Shown: positions 1 to 7,052 of the stretch, piece after piece
Numbering within the stretch: position 1 is the stretch's first letter
Layout: each line of letters opens with the position of its first letter
DNA from: Profundicola sp048268105
GTDB lineage: Bacteria; Bacteroidota; Bacteroidia; Flavobacteriales; Weeksellaceae
Length of the DNA: 64,000 nt
Direction: 5' to 3'
Assembly: GCA_048268105.1 (NCBI GenBank)
Contig: JBLWWH010000005.1
Location: 1 to 64,000, forward strand
Program-made: the position numbers and the translations under genes
Notes under the pieces: generated by a model
The model's database searches: none
The model's input: the letters and a program-made list of their open reading frames with translations, nothing else
What the model was told of the DNA's origin: nothing

Positions 1-1
1 T

Positions 2-124
2 GAAGAAATTTTCGTTCACAGTTCAGGTTTAAACGTAGAAATCAGAGATAACGATAGAGTTTCTTTTGACACACAAGAAGGTAGAAAAGGTTTAAACGCT
101 ATCAACGTAGAAGTTATAGACTAA
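2..124 (+). CDS. Cold-shock domain protein, C-terminal fragment
   Basis: Only the last 40 codons are inside the window; the 5' end lies to the left. The visible part contains FVHSS, which is the RNP2-like motif of the CspA cold-shock fold, followed by the typical final strands (RVSFDTQEGRKGLNAINV) and the ending EVID. CspA-family proteins bind single-stranded RNA and DNA and act as RNA chaperones in the cytoplasm. The family is about 64-70 residues long, so roughly 25 residues are missing because of the window edge, not because of truncation. Which paralogue it is cannot be told. A strong hairpin with a T tract follows the stop. Confidence 0.85.
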   Translation, partial: EEIFVHSSGLNVEIRDNDRVSFDTQEGRKGLNAINVEVID

Positions 125-133
125 ACCATTATT

Positions 134-195
134 CACTATCCCAGTGATAGTGTTATAAAAGTACACAAGGAGATCAGCAATGGTCTCCTTTTTTT
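134..195 (+). terminator. Double-hairpin terminator of the cold-shock gene
   Basis: Two hairpins lie in series. The first pairs CACTATC (134-140) with GATAGTG (146-152). The second is a 10-bp stem (167-176 with 181-190, one G-T pair) closed by a GCAA loop and followed by TTTTT, the shape of an intrinsic terminator. The first hairpin has no T tract and may instead protect the 3' end of the mRNA. Confidence 0.75.
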
Positions 196-399
196 GTTTT
201 TAATTTTTACAATGCAATCAAGCTTAAGAAATACATATTCAACAGCGTTTGTCTAAAGGTATTAAAATACAATACCTTATTGCTTAATTACCAAATAATA
301 TGCTTTACACTTATCATGTCATTTACTATAAATAGAATTATTTTTCATTTTATAAGCTAAAAATCATTTTTTGTATAGAATTTGATTCTTTATCATTAT

Positions 400-1662
400 A
401 TGAATTATGAGGATTTAATAACATTAGGAATTGCCTTTGGTTTAGGATTATTGGTTGGTTTGCAAAGGCAAATATCTAACGATCAGATGGCAGGCGTTCG
501 AACGTTTACCTTGGTTGCTATTTTGGGTGTAGTCGCAGGTTTTCTTACCCGCGATTTTGACAATCCTTATATTCTACCCGCCTTTGGTTTAGCTGTTACT
601 TCTTTAATGCTCATGGCGAATTATGTTCAATCTAAAAAGCTCCCCGATACATCCGTTGGGCAAACTACAGAAGTTGCTTTATTGCTCATGTTTGCGATTG
701 GGTCGTATTTGGTTTTAGGCGACCAGGTGATTGCGGTTGTGATTGGTGGAAGTTTAGCGGTATTACTCTATATCAAAGAAATTTTACATAATTTTATTGA
801 TAGTCTTAAGGACAAAGATTTATCTGCGATAATGACTTTTGTAGGAATATCATTGGTTATTTTACCTGTTTTGCCCAATGAAACTTATGGTCCGCTTGAT
901 GTTTTAAACCCGCATGATATTTGGTTGATGGTTACCCTGATCGTGGGGATTAGTATTTTGGGATATTTTGTTTACAAATGGGTAGGCAAAAAAGCGGGGA
1001 TGATCTCTAATGGGATTTTAGGTGGTGTTATAAGCAGTACTGCCACCACAGTGAGCTATGCGCGCTACGCTAAGAATAGTCAATCCATTAGTAAAGTAGC
1101 TGCCTTCGTAATCCTTGCTTCGGTAACGGTTTCTATCATAAGGGTGATTGTTGAGATTGGAATTGTTGTACCTCAAAAGTTTCCACAGCTCCTTCTTCCC
1201 TTCGTTGTGCTTTTTGTTTTTATGAGCCTTCTTTCGGTAATTTTATTTTATACCATTTCCAAAGATAATAATCAAGAGGAAATGCCCGAGCCCAAAAATC
1301 CAGCACAATTTAAAAGTGCGTTTGTATTTGGTATTTTATATGGTTTAATTTTATTAGCTGTAGCCTTTACAGAGCAAGAATTTGGCGATAGCGGTCTCTA
1401 TATCGTATCCATTATAGGTGGTTTAGCGAAAAAAGATGCCATTACGCTTTCCCTAGCCAATTCCATTAAAGGAGGCATGGCCACTGAATTAGGTTGGCGA
1501 CTGATTATGACGGGGGTCTTAGCCAATTTGGCTTTTAAAATCGTTCTTGTAGGTATATTGGGAAATCGTAAACTAACGATCTATTTGGGAGCAGCAATGG
1601 TCTTATCTATTATGGTAGGATTATTAATGATTTGGTTGTGGCCAGAGACTTGGCATTTTTAA
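400..1662 (+). CDS. MgtC/SapB-DUF4010 family integral membrane protein
   Basis: The 420-residue protein is almost wholly hydrophobic, with about a dozen predicted membrane segments. The N-terminal part carries the MgtC/SapB signature (GLGLLVGLQRQ, then AGVRTFTLVA), and the C-terminal two thirds match the DUF4010 part of the YP-type two-domain family (conserved SSTATTVSYAR near residue 205 and GGLAKKDAITLS near residue 340). The molecular function of this family is not established; single-domain MgtC proteins modulate other membrane proteins. I start at the ATG at 400 because the only alternative, a TTG 18 bases upstream, adds residues before the conserved MNYEDL start. It stands alone, with its own upstream region. 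Confidence 0.8.
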   Translation: MNYEDLITLGIAFGLGLLVGLQRQISNDQMAGVRTFTLVAILGVVAGFLTRDFDNPYILPAFGLAVTSLMLMANYVQSKKLPDTSVGQTTEVALLLMFAIGSYLVLGDQVIAVVIGGSLAVLLYIKEILHNFIDSLKDKDLSAIMTFVGISLVILPVLPNETYGPLDVLNPHDIWLMVTLIVGISILGYFVYKWVGKKAGMISNGILGGVISSTATTVSYARYAKNSQSISKVAAFVILASVTVSIIRVIVEIGIVVPQKFPQLLLPFVVLFVFMSLLSVILFYTISKDNNQEEMPEPKNPAQFKSAFVFGILYGLILLAVAFTEQEFGDSGLYIVSIIGGLAKKDAITLSLANSIKGGMATELGWRLIMTGVLANLAFKIVLVGILGNRKLTIYLGAAMVLSIMVGLLMIWLWPETWHF

Positions 1663-1747
1663 ATCCATCATAAGAATCCAATCAATTCTTTGTAATTTTA
1701 GCTGCATTAATGCTTTTTAAAGTGAGCATTATTTATAATTAAAATTT

Positions 1748-2956
1748 ATGAATCAAAATACTAACACAGGTATTGGCGGAAATACGCCAGCAGAAGAACT
1801 TGCTACATTAAAACCTCTCAACCAAGAGCCTAATCCCATTCAAAAAGAGGAGTTTCAACAGCGTTTAGATAAGGCTTGCTCAGCTTTAAGAAAACAAGGT
1901 TTAGATGCCTTATACATTAATGCTGGTACGAATTTATATTACTTTACAGAAACGCAATGGAATCCATCGGAACGATTGGTGGGTGCGCTATTGTTGGCCA
2001 ACGGTAGTTTAAACTATATTGTGCCAGAATTTGAAATTGGAACCTTTGAGGAATTCATGGGTATTCCTGCTGAAATTATTTTTTGGAAAGAACATGAATC
2101 GCCGATAGAAATCATTTCACAAAATGTATCTGGAAAAATAAAATTAGCGGTAGACGATTCCACTCGATTTACTTTGGTTTCTAAGTTTCAAGAAAATAAA
2201 AGTTTTGAGATTTCGAGTGCAGAAAATTTGATTCGAGATATTAGAATGCTTAAAAGCAAAGCCGAAATTGAGCATCTGCAATATGCCATGGATTTAACGA
2301 TTCAAGTTCATAAGGCAGCTGCAAAGATCCTTAAACCTGGAATTACATCACAAGAAGTTGAGGAGTTTATTCATAAAGCGCATCAAAAATTAGGTGTTGA
2401 GAGTGGTTCTTATTTCTGTATTGTCCTCTTCGGAAAAGATTCAAGTTTTCCTCATGGCGTAAAATCTCCAAAGGTGTTAGAAGAAAATGACATGGTTCTA
2501 ATTGATACGGGTACGCGCTACAGATCCTATATTTCTGATATTACACGAACCTATATTTATGGCAAAGCAAGTGATAAACAAATTGAAATTTGGAATAAGG
2601 AGAAAGCTGCACAATTAGCGGCTTTTGAGGCAGCTAAATTAGGAAAACCATGTTCTCATATAGATGAACAAGTGCGTGTGCAGTTAGAAAAAGATGGTTT
2701 AGGCCCGGCATACGATTTACCAGGATTACCCCACCGAACTGGCCATGGAATTGGTATAGAGATTCATGAACATCCGTTTATTGTTGGAGGAAATGATGTT
2801 CCTTTGCAAAATGGTATGTGCTTTAGTATTGAACCGATGATTGTAGTTCCTGATGAATTTGGAGTACGGCTTGAAGATCATATTTATATGACCGAAGATG
2901 GGCCGAAATGGTTTACAGAACCGGCTCATAGTATTGATAATCCATTTGGATATTAA
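1748..2956 (+). CDS. M24 family Xaa-Pro aminopeptidase-like metallopeptidase
   Basis: A 402-residue pita-bread metallopeptidase. Residues ~35-165 form the creatinase N-terminal domain and ~180-395 the catalytic domain. All five metal ligands are present: D253 (LIDTG), D264 (SDITR), H333 (RTGHG), E362 (SIEP) and E376 (RLEDH). Members cleave the bond before proline (aminopeptidase P or prolidase). No signal peptide is seen, so it is probably cytoplasmic. The first ~30 residues are a Thr/Asn/Pro-rich tail without homology that I recognise. The exact substrate (dipeptide or longer peptide) cannot be decided from sequence. Confidence 0.9.
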   Translation: MNQNTNTGIGGNTPAEELATLKPLNQEPNPIQKEEFQQRLDKACSALRKQGLDALYINAGTNLYYFTETQWNPSERLVGALLLANGSLNYIVPEFEIGTFEEFMGIPAEIIFWKEHESPIEIISQNVSGKIKLAVDDSTRFTLVSKFQENKSFEISSAENLIRDIRMLKSKAEIEHLQYAMDLTIQVHKAAAKILKPGITSQEVEEFIHKAHQKLGVESGSYFCIVLFGKDSSFPHGVKSPKVLEENDMVLIDTGTRYRSYISDITRTYIYGKASDKQIEIWNKEKAAQLAAFEAAKLGKPCSHIDEQVRVQLEKDGLGPAYDLPGLPHRTGHGIGIEIHEHPFIVGGNDVPLQNGMCFSIEPMIVVPDEFGVRLEDHIYMTEDGPKWFTEPAHSIDNPFGY

Positions 2957-2992
2957 TACTTTTAAATTAAAATTTCAGCTGAAAATAAAATT

Positions 2993-3026
2993 GGGATGAA
3001 AAGTTAAATTCTTCATCCCTATTTTT
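2993..3026 (+). terminator. Intrinsic terminator after the M24 peptidase
   Basis: GGGATGAA (2993-3000) pairs with TTCATCCC (3012-3019), followed by TATTTTTA. The convergent gene ends at 3045, so the hairpin may serve both strands weakly. Confidence 0.65.
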
Positions 3027-3044
3027 ATAATGCTGGTTTATTTT

Positions 3045-4199
3045 TTAGTTCTTGCAATATTGTTCCAAAGCCTCAAAAACCATCAGGTTATCCACTCCTA
3101 ATTCAATAGCTTTGCTTAAATCAGAACAAACTTTTTTAGCAGTAGCTGCTGGAAGTTTAGTATTCTTTGCAATTTGCACCGTCGTTTCTTTTTTGTCTGA
3201 AAGCTTTCGGCTATTGTTGTTCTCATGTTTTCCAATATGAGCAAATGCACGATTAGCATAAGCTTCGGTATACAAAGGTTCAATTAATAAAGCTTTATTA
3301 TAATCTTCAATGGCATCATCAAAATCAAGATTATTCACTTTGGCGGTTGCTCTTGCGAAATAGCCTTCGGCCCAATTATTATCAATTTTTAAAGCTTCTG
3401 AATACTTTTTAATAGCCGTTTTGAATTTAGACTGTGAATATAATTCTTGGGCTTGGGTGTACAACGCATAGGTCTCATCGAACTTCTGATCATTTTGATA
3501 AACCCCATTTATATAATTTATTTTAGCTTTCAGTTTGCCTGTTGAATAATAAGAAATGGATTCTCCATCTAACTTACCCTCTTCATTGAAGTTCGATTTT
3601 TGATTTACGACACCATTGATGTGATACATTTCCCAAATACCATTTTTAACCCCATGGGTGTAATTTCCTTTTTGAATTAAGCTTCCATTTTCATGAAATC
3701 TTTTCTCCTCGCCATCTAAAACTGCATTTTTATAATGAACAATATCCGATTTACTGCCATTTTTATAATACATCACTCGCTTCCCGTTTACTTTACCATT
3801 TTGCAAAAATCCCTCGCCTTGTTTTTGACCCGTGATGTAGTAATCAATAAAATGACCCGTATAGGCTTGCTCTTGATTTCTTAAATACCAGATTCCATTA
3901 TTTTGAATCATGTTTTTGGTAGAAGGAATTTGTTTAAGGCTGTCTGCTCTTTGAGCATAAGCTTTTGTAAAAACATATAAGATTCCATCTACATTGTCAT
4001 AACCCTCCTGCGCTATCAGTTGCTTGTCCTTAACGACAGCAATGTTACTTATATATGCAGGATGTAGCTGACTTATTTGTTCTTGTGGCTTATCGAGAAT
4101 AGGAATAGAGTCTACGATATAAAGTAGGTTTTGCTCAACCGTTTGCGCAAAGATGTTGCTAAATAGCAAACTAAAAAATAAAATAAAAAATTGGTTCAT
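3045..4199 (-). CDS. Secreted MORN-repeat/TPR protein
   Basis: A 384-residue exported protein with a signal peptide ending at FAQ (residues 1-19). Residues ~110-230 hold repeated YYxNG(S/K)-type units (GHFIDYYITGQ, KRMYYKNGSKSD, KRFHENGSL, WEMYHINGV, SISYYSTGKLKA), that is, MORN_2 repeats of the kind found in YwqK-like proteins. Residues ~240-325 hold two tetratricopeptide repeats (AEGYFARATAKVNNLDFDDAIEDYNKAL-like). This combination is common in Bacteroidetes and suggests a periplasmic or outer-surface scaffold; no enzymatic motif is visible. The function is unknown. An 8-bp inverted repeat abuts the start codon. Confidence 0.7.
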   Translation of the reverse strand: MNQFFILFFSLLFSNIFAQTVEQNLLYIVDSIPILDKPQEQISQLHPAYISNIAVVKDKQLIAQEGYDNVDGILYVFTKAYAQRADSLKQIPSTKNMIQNNGIWYLRNQEQAYTGHFIDYYITGQKQGEGFLQNGKVNGKRVMYYKNGSKSDIVHYKNAVLDGEEKRFHENGSLIQKGNYTHGVKNGIWEMYHINGVVNQKSNFNEEGKLDGESISYYSTGKLKAKINYINGVYQNDQKFDETYALYTQAQELYSQSKFKTAIKKYSEALKIDNNWAEGYFARATAKVNNLDFDDAIEDYNKALLIEPLYTEAYANRAFAHIGKHENNNSRKLSDKKETTVQIAKNTKLPAATAKKVCSDLSKAIELGVDNLMVFEALEQYCKN

Positions 4200-4200
4200 T

Positions 4201-4225
4201 TTGGTTAAAGATTGTAATTAACCAA
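4201..4225 (-). promoter_or_regulatory. Inverted repeat touching the start codon of the MORN/TPR gene
   Basis: TTGGTTAA (4201-4208) and TTAACCAA (4218-4225) form a perfect 8-bp inverted repeat with a 9-base spacer. In the minus-strand mRNA the hairpin ends one base before the ATG. It could be an operator or a structure that limits initiation; sequence alone cannot separate these. Confidence 0.45.
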
Positions 4226-4315
4226 AGCAAATCTGATTAATTTTGATTGAAGCCATGAATGTAATAAAATTTATATGAAATACATGATTTCTGAAACAAA
4301 TATAGGTTTCTAGTC

Positions 4316-4939
4316 TTAATCTTTGCGCCCTATAAATCTGATTACTGAACCAACACCATTGTGATATAAACCTTCATTGAGCTCGACTTGTTTTTCTACA
4401 AGTTCTAAAACAGTTAAATCCTTAAAACTTTCTTTTATTTCATTTATAGAAAATAAGGCTTCTAGATTTGGAGGGCCACCTAGCTTTGGGTTATCCTTGC
4501 GAAGGGCAAGATTTTTCTTACTAAATGCTTCTAAGATTAAAATCCCTCCTTGTTTGAGTTTCTGAATCAAAATTTCATGATATTCCGATCTAATATCGGG
4601 AGGAAAGTGAGCAAAAATCAAGGCAATCACATCAAAATGATGCTGAGGATATACTAGGGTTGGAAGAAGACCTACTTGGTAATCAATTTCTACATTTTTA
4701 TGATTCGTCAGTCTAAGAGCTTTCTTTTTGCCCTCGATACTGATATCAAAAGCATGTACATTCCATCCTTTTTCAGCGGCATATACAGCGTTTCTGCCTT
4801 CTCCCTCTGCACCTAACAAAATACTTGCGGGTTGGAGTTGCTCCAATTTTTCTTTAAAAAACACATTAGGTTCTATACCATATGCATACTCCGCTCGACG
4901 GTATCGTTGGTTCCAAGACTTTGACCATTGCTCTATCAT
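4316..4939 (-). CDS. Class I SAM-dependent methyltransferase
   Basis: A 207-residue protein with the Rossmann-type SAM-binding pattern: motif I at ILLGAEGEGRNAV (residues ~40-52, with the GxGxG glycines), the acidic end of strand 2 at HAFDIS, and the motif IV strand DVIALIFAHF followed by GGILILEAF. The first residues (WNQRYRRAEYAYG) match small TehB-like methyltransferases. The substrate is unknown. It is monocistronic, faces the same way as the MORN/TPR gene 116 bases downstream and has no signal peptide, so it is cytoplasmic. Confidence 0.75.
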   Translation of the reverse strand: MIEQWSKSWNQRYRRAEYAYGIEPNVFFKEKLEQLQPASILLGAEGEGRNAVYAAEKGWNVHAFDISIEGKKKALRLTNHKNVEIDYQVGLLPTLVYPQHHFDVIALIFAHFPPDIRSEYHEILIQKLKQGGILILEAFSKKNLALRKDNPKLGGPPNLEALFSINEIKESFKDLTVLELVEKQVELNEGLYHNGVGSVIRFIGRKD

Positions 4940-5036
4940 AAATTTACATTTAAATTATTCGAAATTACAAAAGCTATTGAAACTATTGAGTAACTTTTAC
5001 TACATAAAAAAGTCTAATTTTAATATGAGACCATAA

Positions 5037-5071
5037 TAAAAAAAGCCATCCAAACTCTCGTTCAGATGACT
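5037..5071 (-). terminator. Intrinsic terminator of the META lipoprotein gene
   Basis: A 12-bp stem (5044-5055 with 5060-5071, several G-T pairs in RNA) is closed by a GAGA loop of the GNRA type and followed on the minus strand by a T tract (A-run at 5037-5043 on the plus strand). Confidence 0.7.
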
Positions 5072-5098
5072 TAATTACTTTTATAAACTAGGTATTAT

Positions 5099-5860
5099 TT
5101 AGAAATGCACAGCCTCGAATTTAGCTAAAGGTGCTCTTCTACCGATATTCAAACTCAATTGATCATCGTGTATGCTATAGTTATCTGCTTGTAAGAATAC
5201 TTGCATTAATTCTGATTCATTGAAATCAACATCTGGACAAGCTTTCATTGTCATTGCCATATTTTCATCAAATCTAATACGCATTCCTTCTTCTAATTCA
5301 TAAGTACCATTAAAAGTATTACAACCTGCAAAACCCGTTATGGTATTATCGCTTTTTAAAATAAAATACTGTTCTCTTTCTTGATTTTTAGACATGATAA
5401 CTTTCTTACCATCTAACTCAGTCAATTTCCAATATTTATTTACGATTTCGTTATCGCTCATTCTTCTCAATTCTGCAATCGGTGGGTTAAGTCCAATACT
5501 TAAAGATATTTTATCTCCTGTGATATTGAAGTTATTTACTTTATCTAGCATTTCCAAAACCTGTGTTTCTAAAGCCATTTTTTTCGGTTCACAAGCCATT
5601 CTCGTGCTTCCTAATTGACTAAACGTAATAACTTTATCTAGGGTTACGGTGTATTTACCCATTACTTGGTTACATCCAGTATTACCGCTTAACATATTGT
5701 TCTCTCCAAAATCTAAATAGACCGGTTGGTTGCTATCTATGTTTTCACCATTTAAAGATACGATCTCCCATTTACCTTGTACATGTTTGGTTTCAAACGG
5801 ATTTTGTACAGCGCAGCTTACCATAAAAAACGCAAACATAATTCCCATAATTTTATTCAT
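5099..5860 (-). CDS. Lipoprotein with two META domains (HslJ-like)
   Basis: A 253-residue protein with a lipoprotein signal peptide; the lipobox is MVSC, with the cysteine at residue 16. Two META domains follow at ~27-132 and ~138-250; each has the family hallmark of a W-x-(L/V) start (GKWEIVSLNG, KYWKLTELDG), a G-C-N motif (GNTGCNQVMG, GFAGCNTFNG) and a later TxxxCxx segment (TRMACEPKK, TMKACPDVD). In E. coli the single-domain HslJ is heat inducible and linked to novobiocin resistance; the biochemical role is unknown. The four paired cysteines probably make two disulphides. Monocistronic, with its own terminator. Confidence 0.8.
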   Translation of the reverse strand: MNKIMGIMFAFFMVSCAVQNPFETKHVQGKWEIVSLNGENIDSNQPVYLDFGENNMLSGNTGCNQVMGKYTVTLDKVITFSQLGSTRMACEPKKMALETQVLEMLDKVNNFNITGDKISLSIGLNPPIAELRRMSDNEIVNKYWKLTELDGKKVIMSKNQEREQYFILKSDNTITGFAGCNTFNGTYELEEGMRIRFDENMAMTMKACPDVDFNESELMQVFLQADNYSIHDDQLSLNIGRRAPLAKFEAVHF

Positions 5861-6001
5861 ACTTCTAATGATTTTCTTTCGAAGCTAGGTATATTTCAAA
5901 GTTAGTGCCACTAATTGAGAATAAAGAAGTGATTTACTTTTTAATTTTTATGTTGAGCCTACTAACTAATAGTTACTTCTTTCTTTTATCTAAGTTGATA
6001 A

Positions 6002-6032
6002 CAAAAAAAACCGAGAAATTCATTTCTCGGTT
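6002..6032 (-). terminator. Terminator of the surface-protein operon
   Basis: A perfect 10-bp stem, AACCGAGAAA (6009-6018) with TTTCTCGGTT (6023-6032), lies just after the PorP/SprF stop. On the minus strand it is followed by seven or more T residues. Confidence 0.85.
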
Positions 6033-6069
6033 CATTGAAGTAAAATAATCTTTTCAAAAGATTAAACTG

Positions 6070-7026
6070 TTATTCTTCAATCGTCGGTTTACCCGGTTTG
6101 AAGAAGTTATCTATGTCATATCCTAAGCTAATAGACCATCCGTCTCCTCCTTCGGTTGCAATATCGGTTAAACCAATATTATAGGCAAAACCAAAGTTCA
6201 AGCGACCTAACTCAGCTCCTAACATAGGCGAGATACTCAATCCTTCTGACTGATCTCCGCTCATATCGTGTCTGTAGTTAGCTCCTGCCCAGAAAGCGTT
6301 GTTTCCTGAGAAGAATTTAGCTCTAAGATTAGCGTCTAATTGCTTTCTTTCGTCTTTGTTGAATCTGTACATCAATACAGGCTCTAACTCAAAGCTCTCA
6401 GCAAGTCTTAATTTCTTACCTGCCATACCATAGAAATAAACTGGACTTGGCTCTAATTCATTAACCATTGGTTCGTTATAAGCCAATGCTAAATCAAGAA
6501 CTGATACACCTGCCATCCAACCTTTGTATTGAACACTACCACCAAAATTGATGTAAGGAATGAATACATTGGTTTCTCCGTCATATAATGGATCGTTTGG
6601 AATCTCTGTTACACCTCCAAATCTAAAGCCTGAAAAGCTTAATGAAGTACCAAAAGAGAATTGTCCATCCTGACGAACACCAGGCTCTCCAATAGGAATG
6701 TGATAAGCTGCCGCTAAATTCAATGAATTCACTTTGGTGTTTCCATTTTGATCGGCTGCGAAATACATACCTAATCCTACTCTATCTATTATATTTCCGT
6801 GCACAGAAGCTACTGTAGTCTCTGGCCCGTTGTCTATATCTTTCCATTGTTGGCGGTGATATACCTTTGCTTTCACATCTTCTGAATCTCCAGCGAAAGA
6901 TGGGTTAATAAGCATCTTTTCTGAAATGAAGTATGATTCGTAAACAGGGACACTTTGTTGGGCAAATCCAAAACCACAGATTAACATCCCAAAAACTGCA
7001 ACTATATTGTATTTAAATTGTTTCAT
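6070..7026 (-). CDS. PorP/SprF family type IX secretion membrane protein
   Basis: A 318-residue outer-membrane barrel protein with a signal peptide ending near FAQQ (residue ~23). The early segment SYFISEKMLINPSFAGDSEDV is the typical PorP/SprF start, followed by KVYHRQQWKDID and a run of alternating beta strands; the end (GWSISLGYDIDNFF) is barrel-like. In Flavobacterium johnsoniae SprF is needed for export of the type B CTD adhesin SprB. Here the gene lies 26 bases downstream of a type B cargo gene in the same orientation, the usual pairing, so it is probably the dedicated partner of that cargo. Known: SprF role. Inferred: this pairing. Confidence 0.88.
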   Translation of the reverse strand: MKQFKYNIVAVFGMLICGFGFAQQSVPVYESYFISEKMLINPSFAGDSEDVKAKVYHRQQWKDIDNGPETTVASVHGNIIDRVGLGMYFAADQNGNTKVNSLNLAAAYHIPIGEPGVRQDGQFSFGTSLSFSGFRFGGVTEIPNDPLYDGETNVFIPYINFGGSVQYKGWMAGVSVLDLALAYNEPMVNELEPSPVYFYGMAGKKLRLAESFELEPVLMYRFNKDERKQLDANLRAKFFSGNNAFWAGANYRHDMSGDQSEGLSISPMLGAELGRLNFGFAYNIGLTDIATEGGDGWSISLGYDIDNFFKPGKPTIEE

Positions 7027-7052
7027 TTGTATTTATACTTGTTAATTATGGT

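Noticed and set aside
382..399. TTG start for the MgtC/DUF4010 gene
   Set aside because: The ATG at 400 begins exactly at the conserved part and no ribosome-binding sequence favours the TTG.
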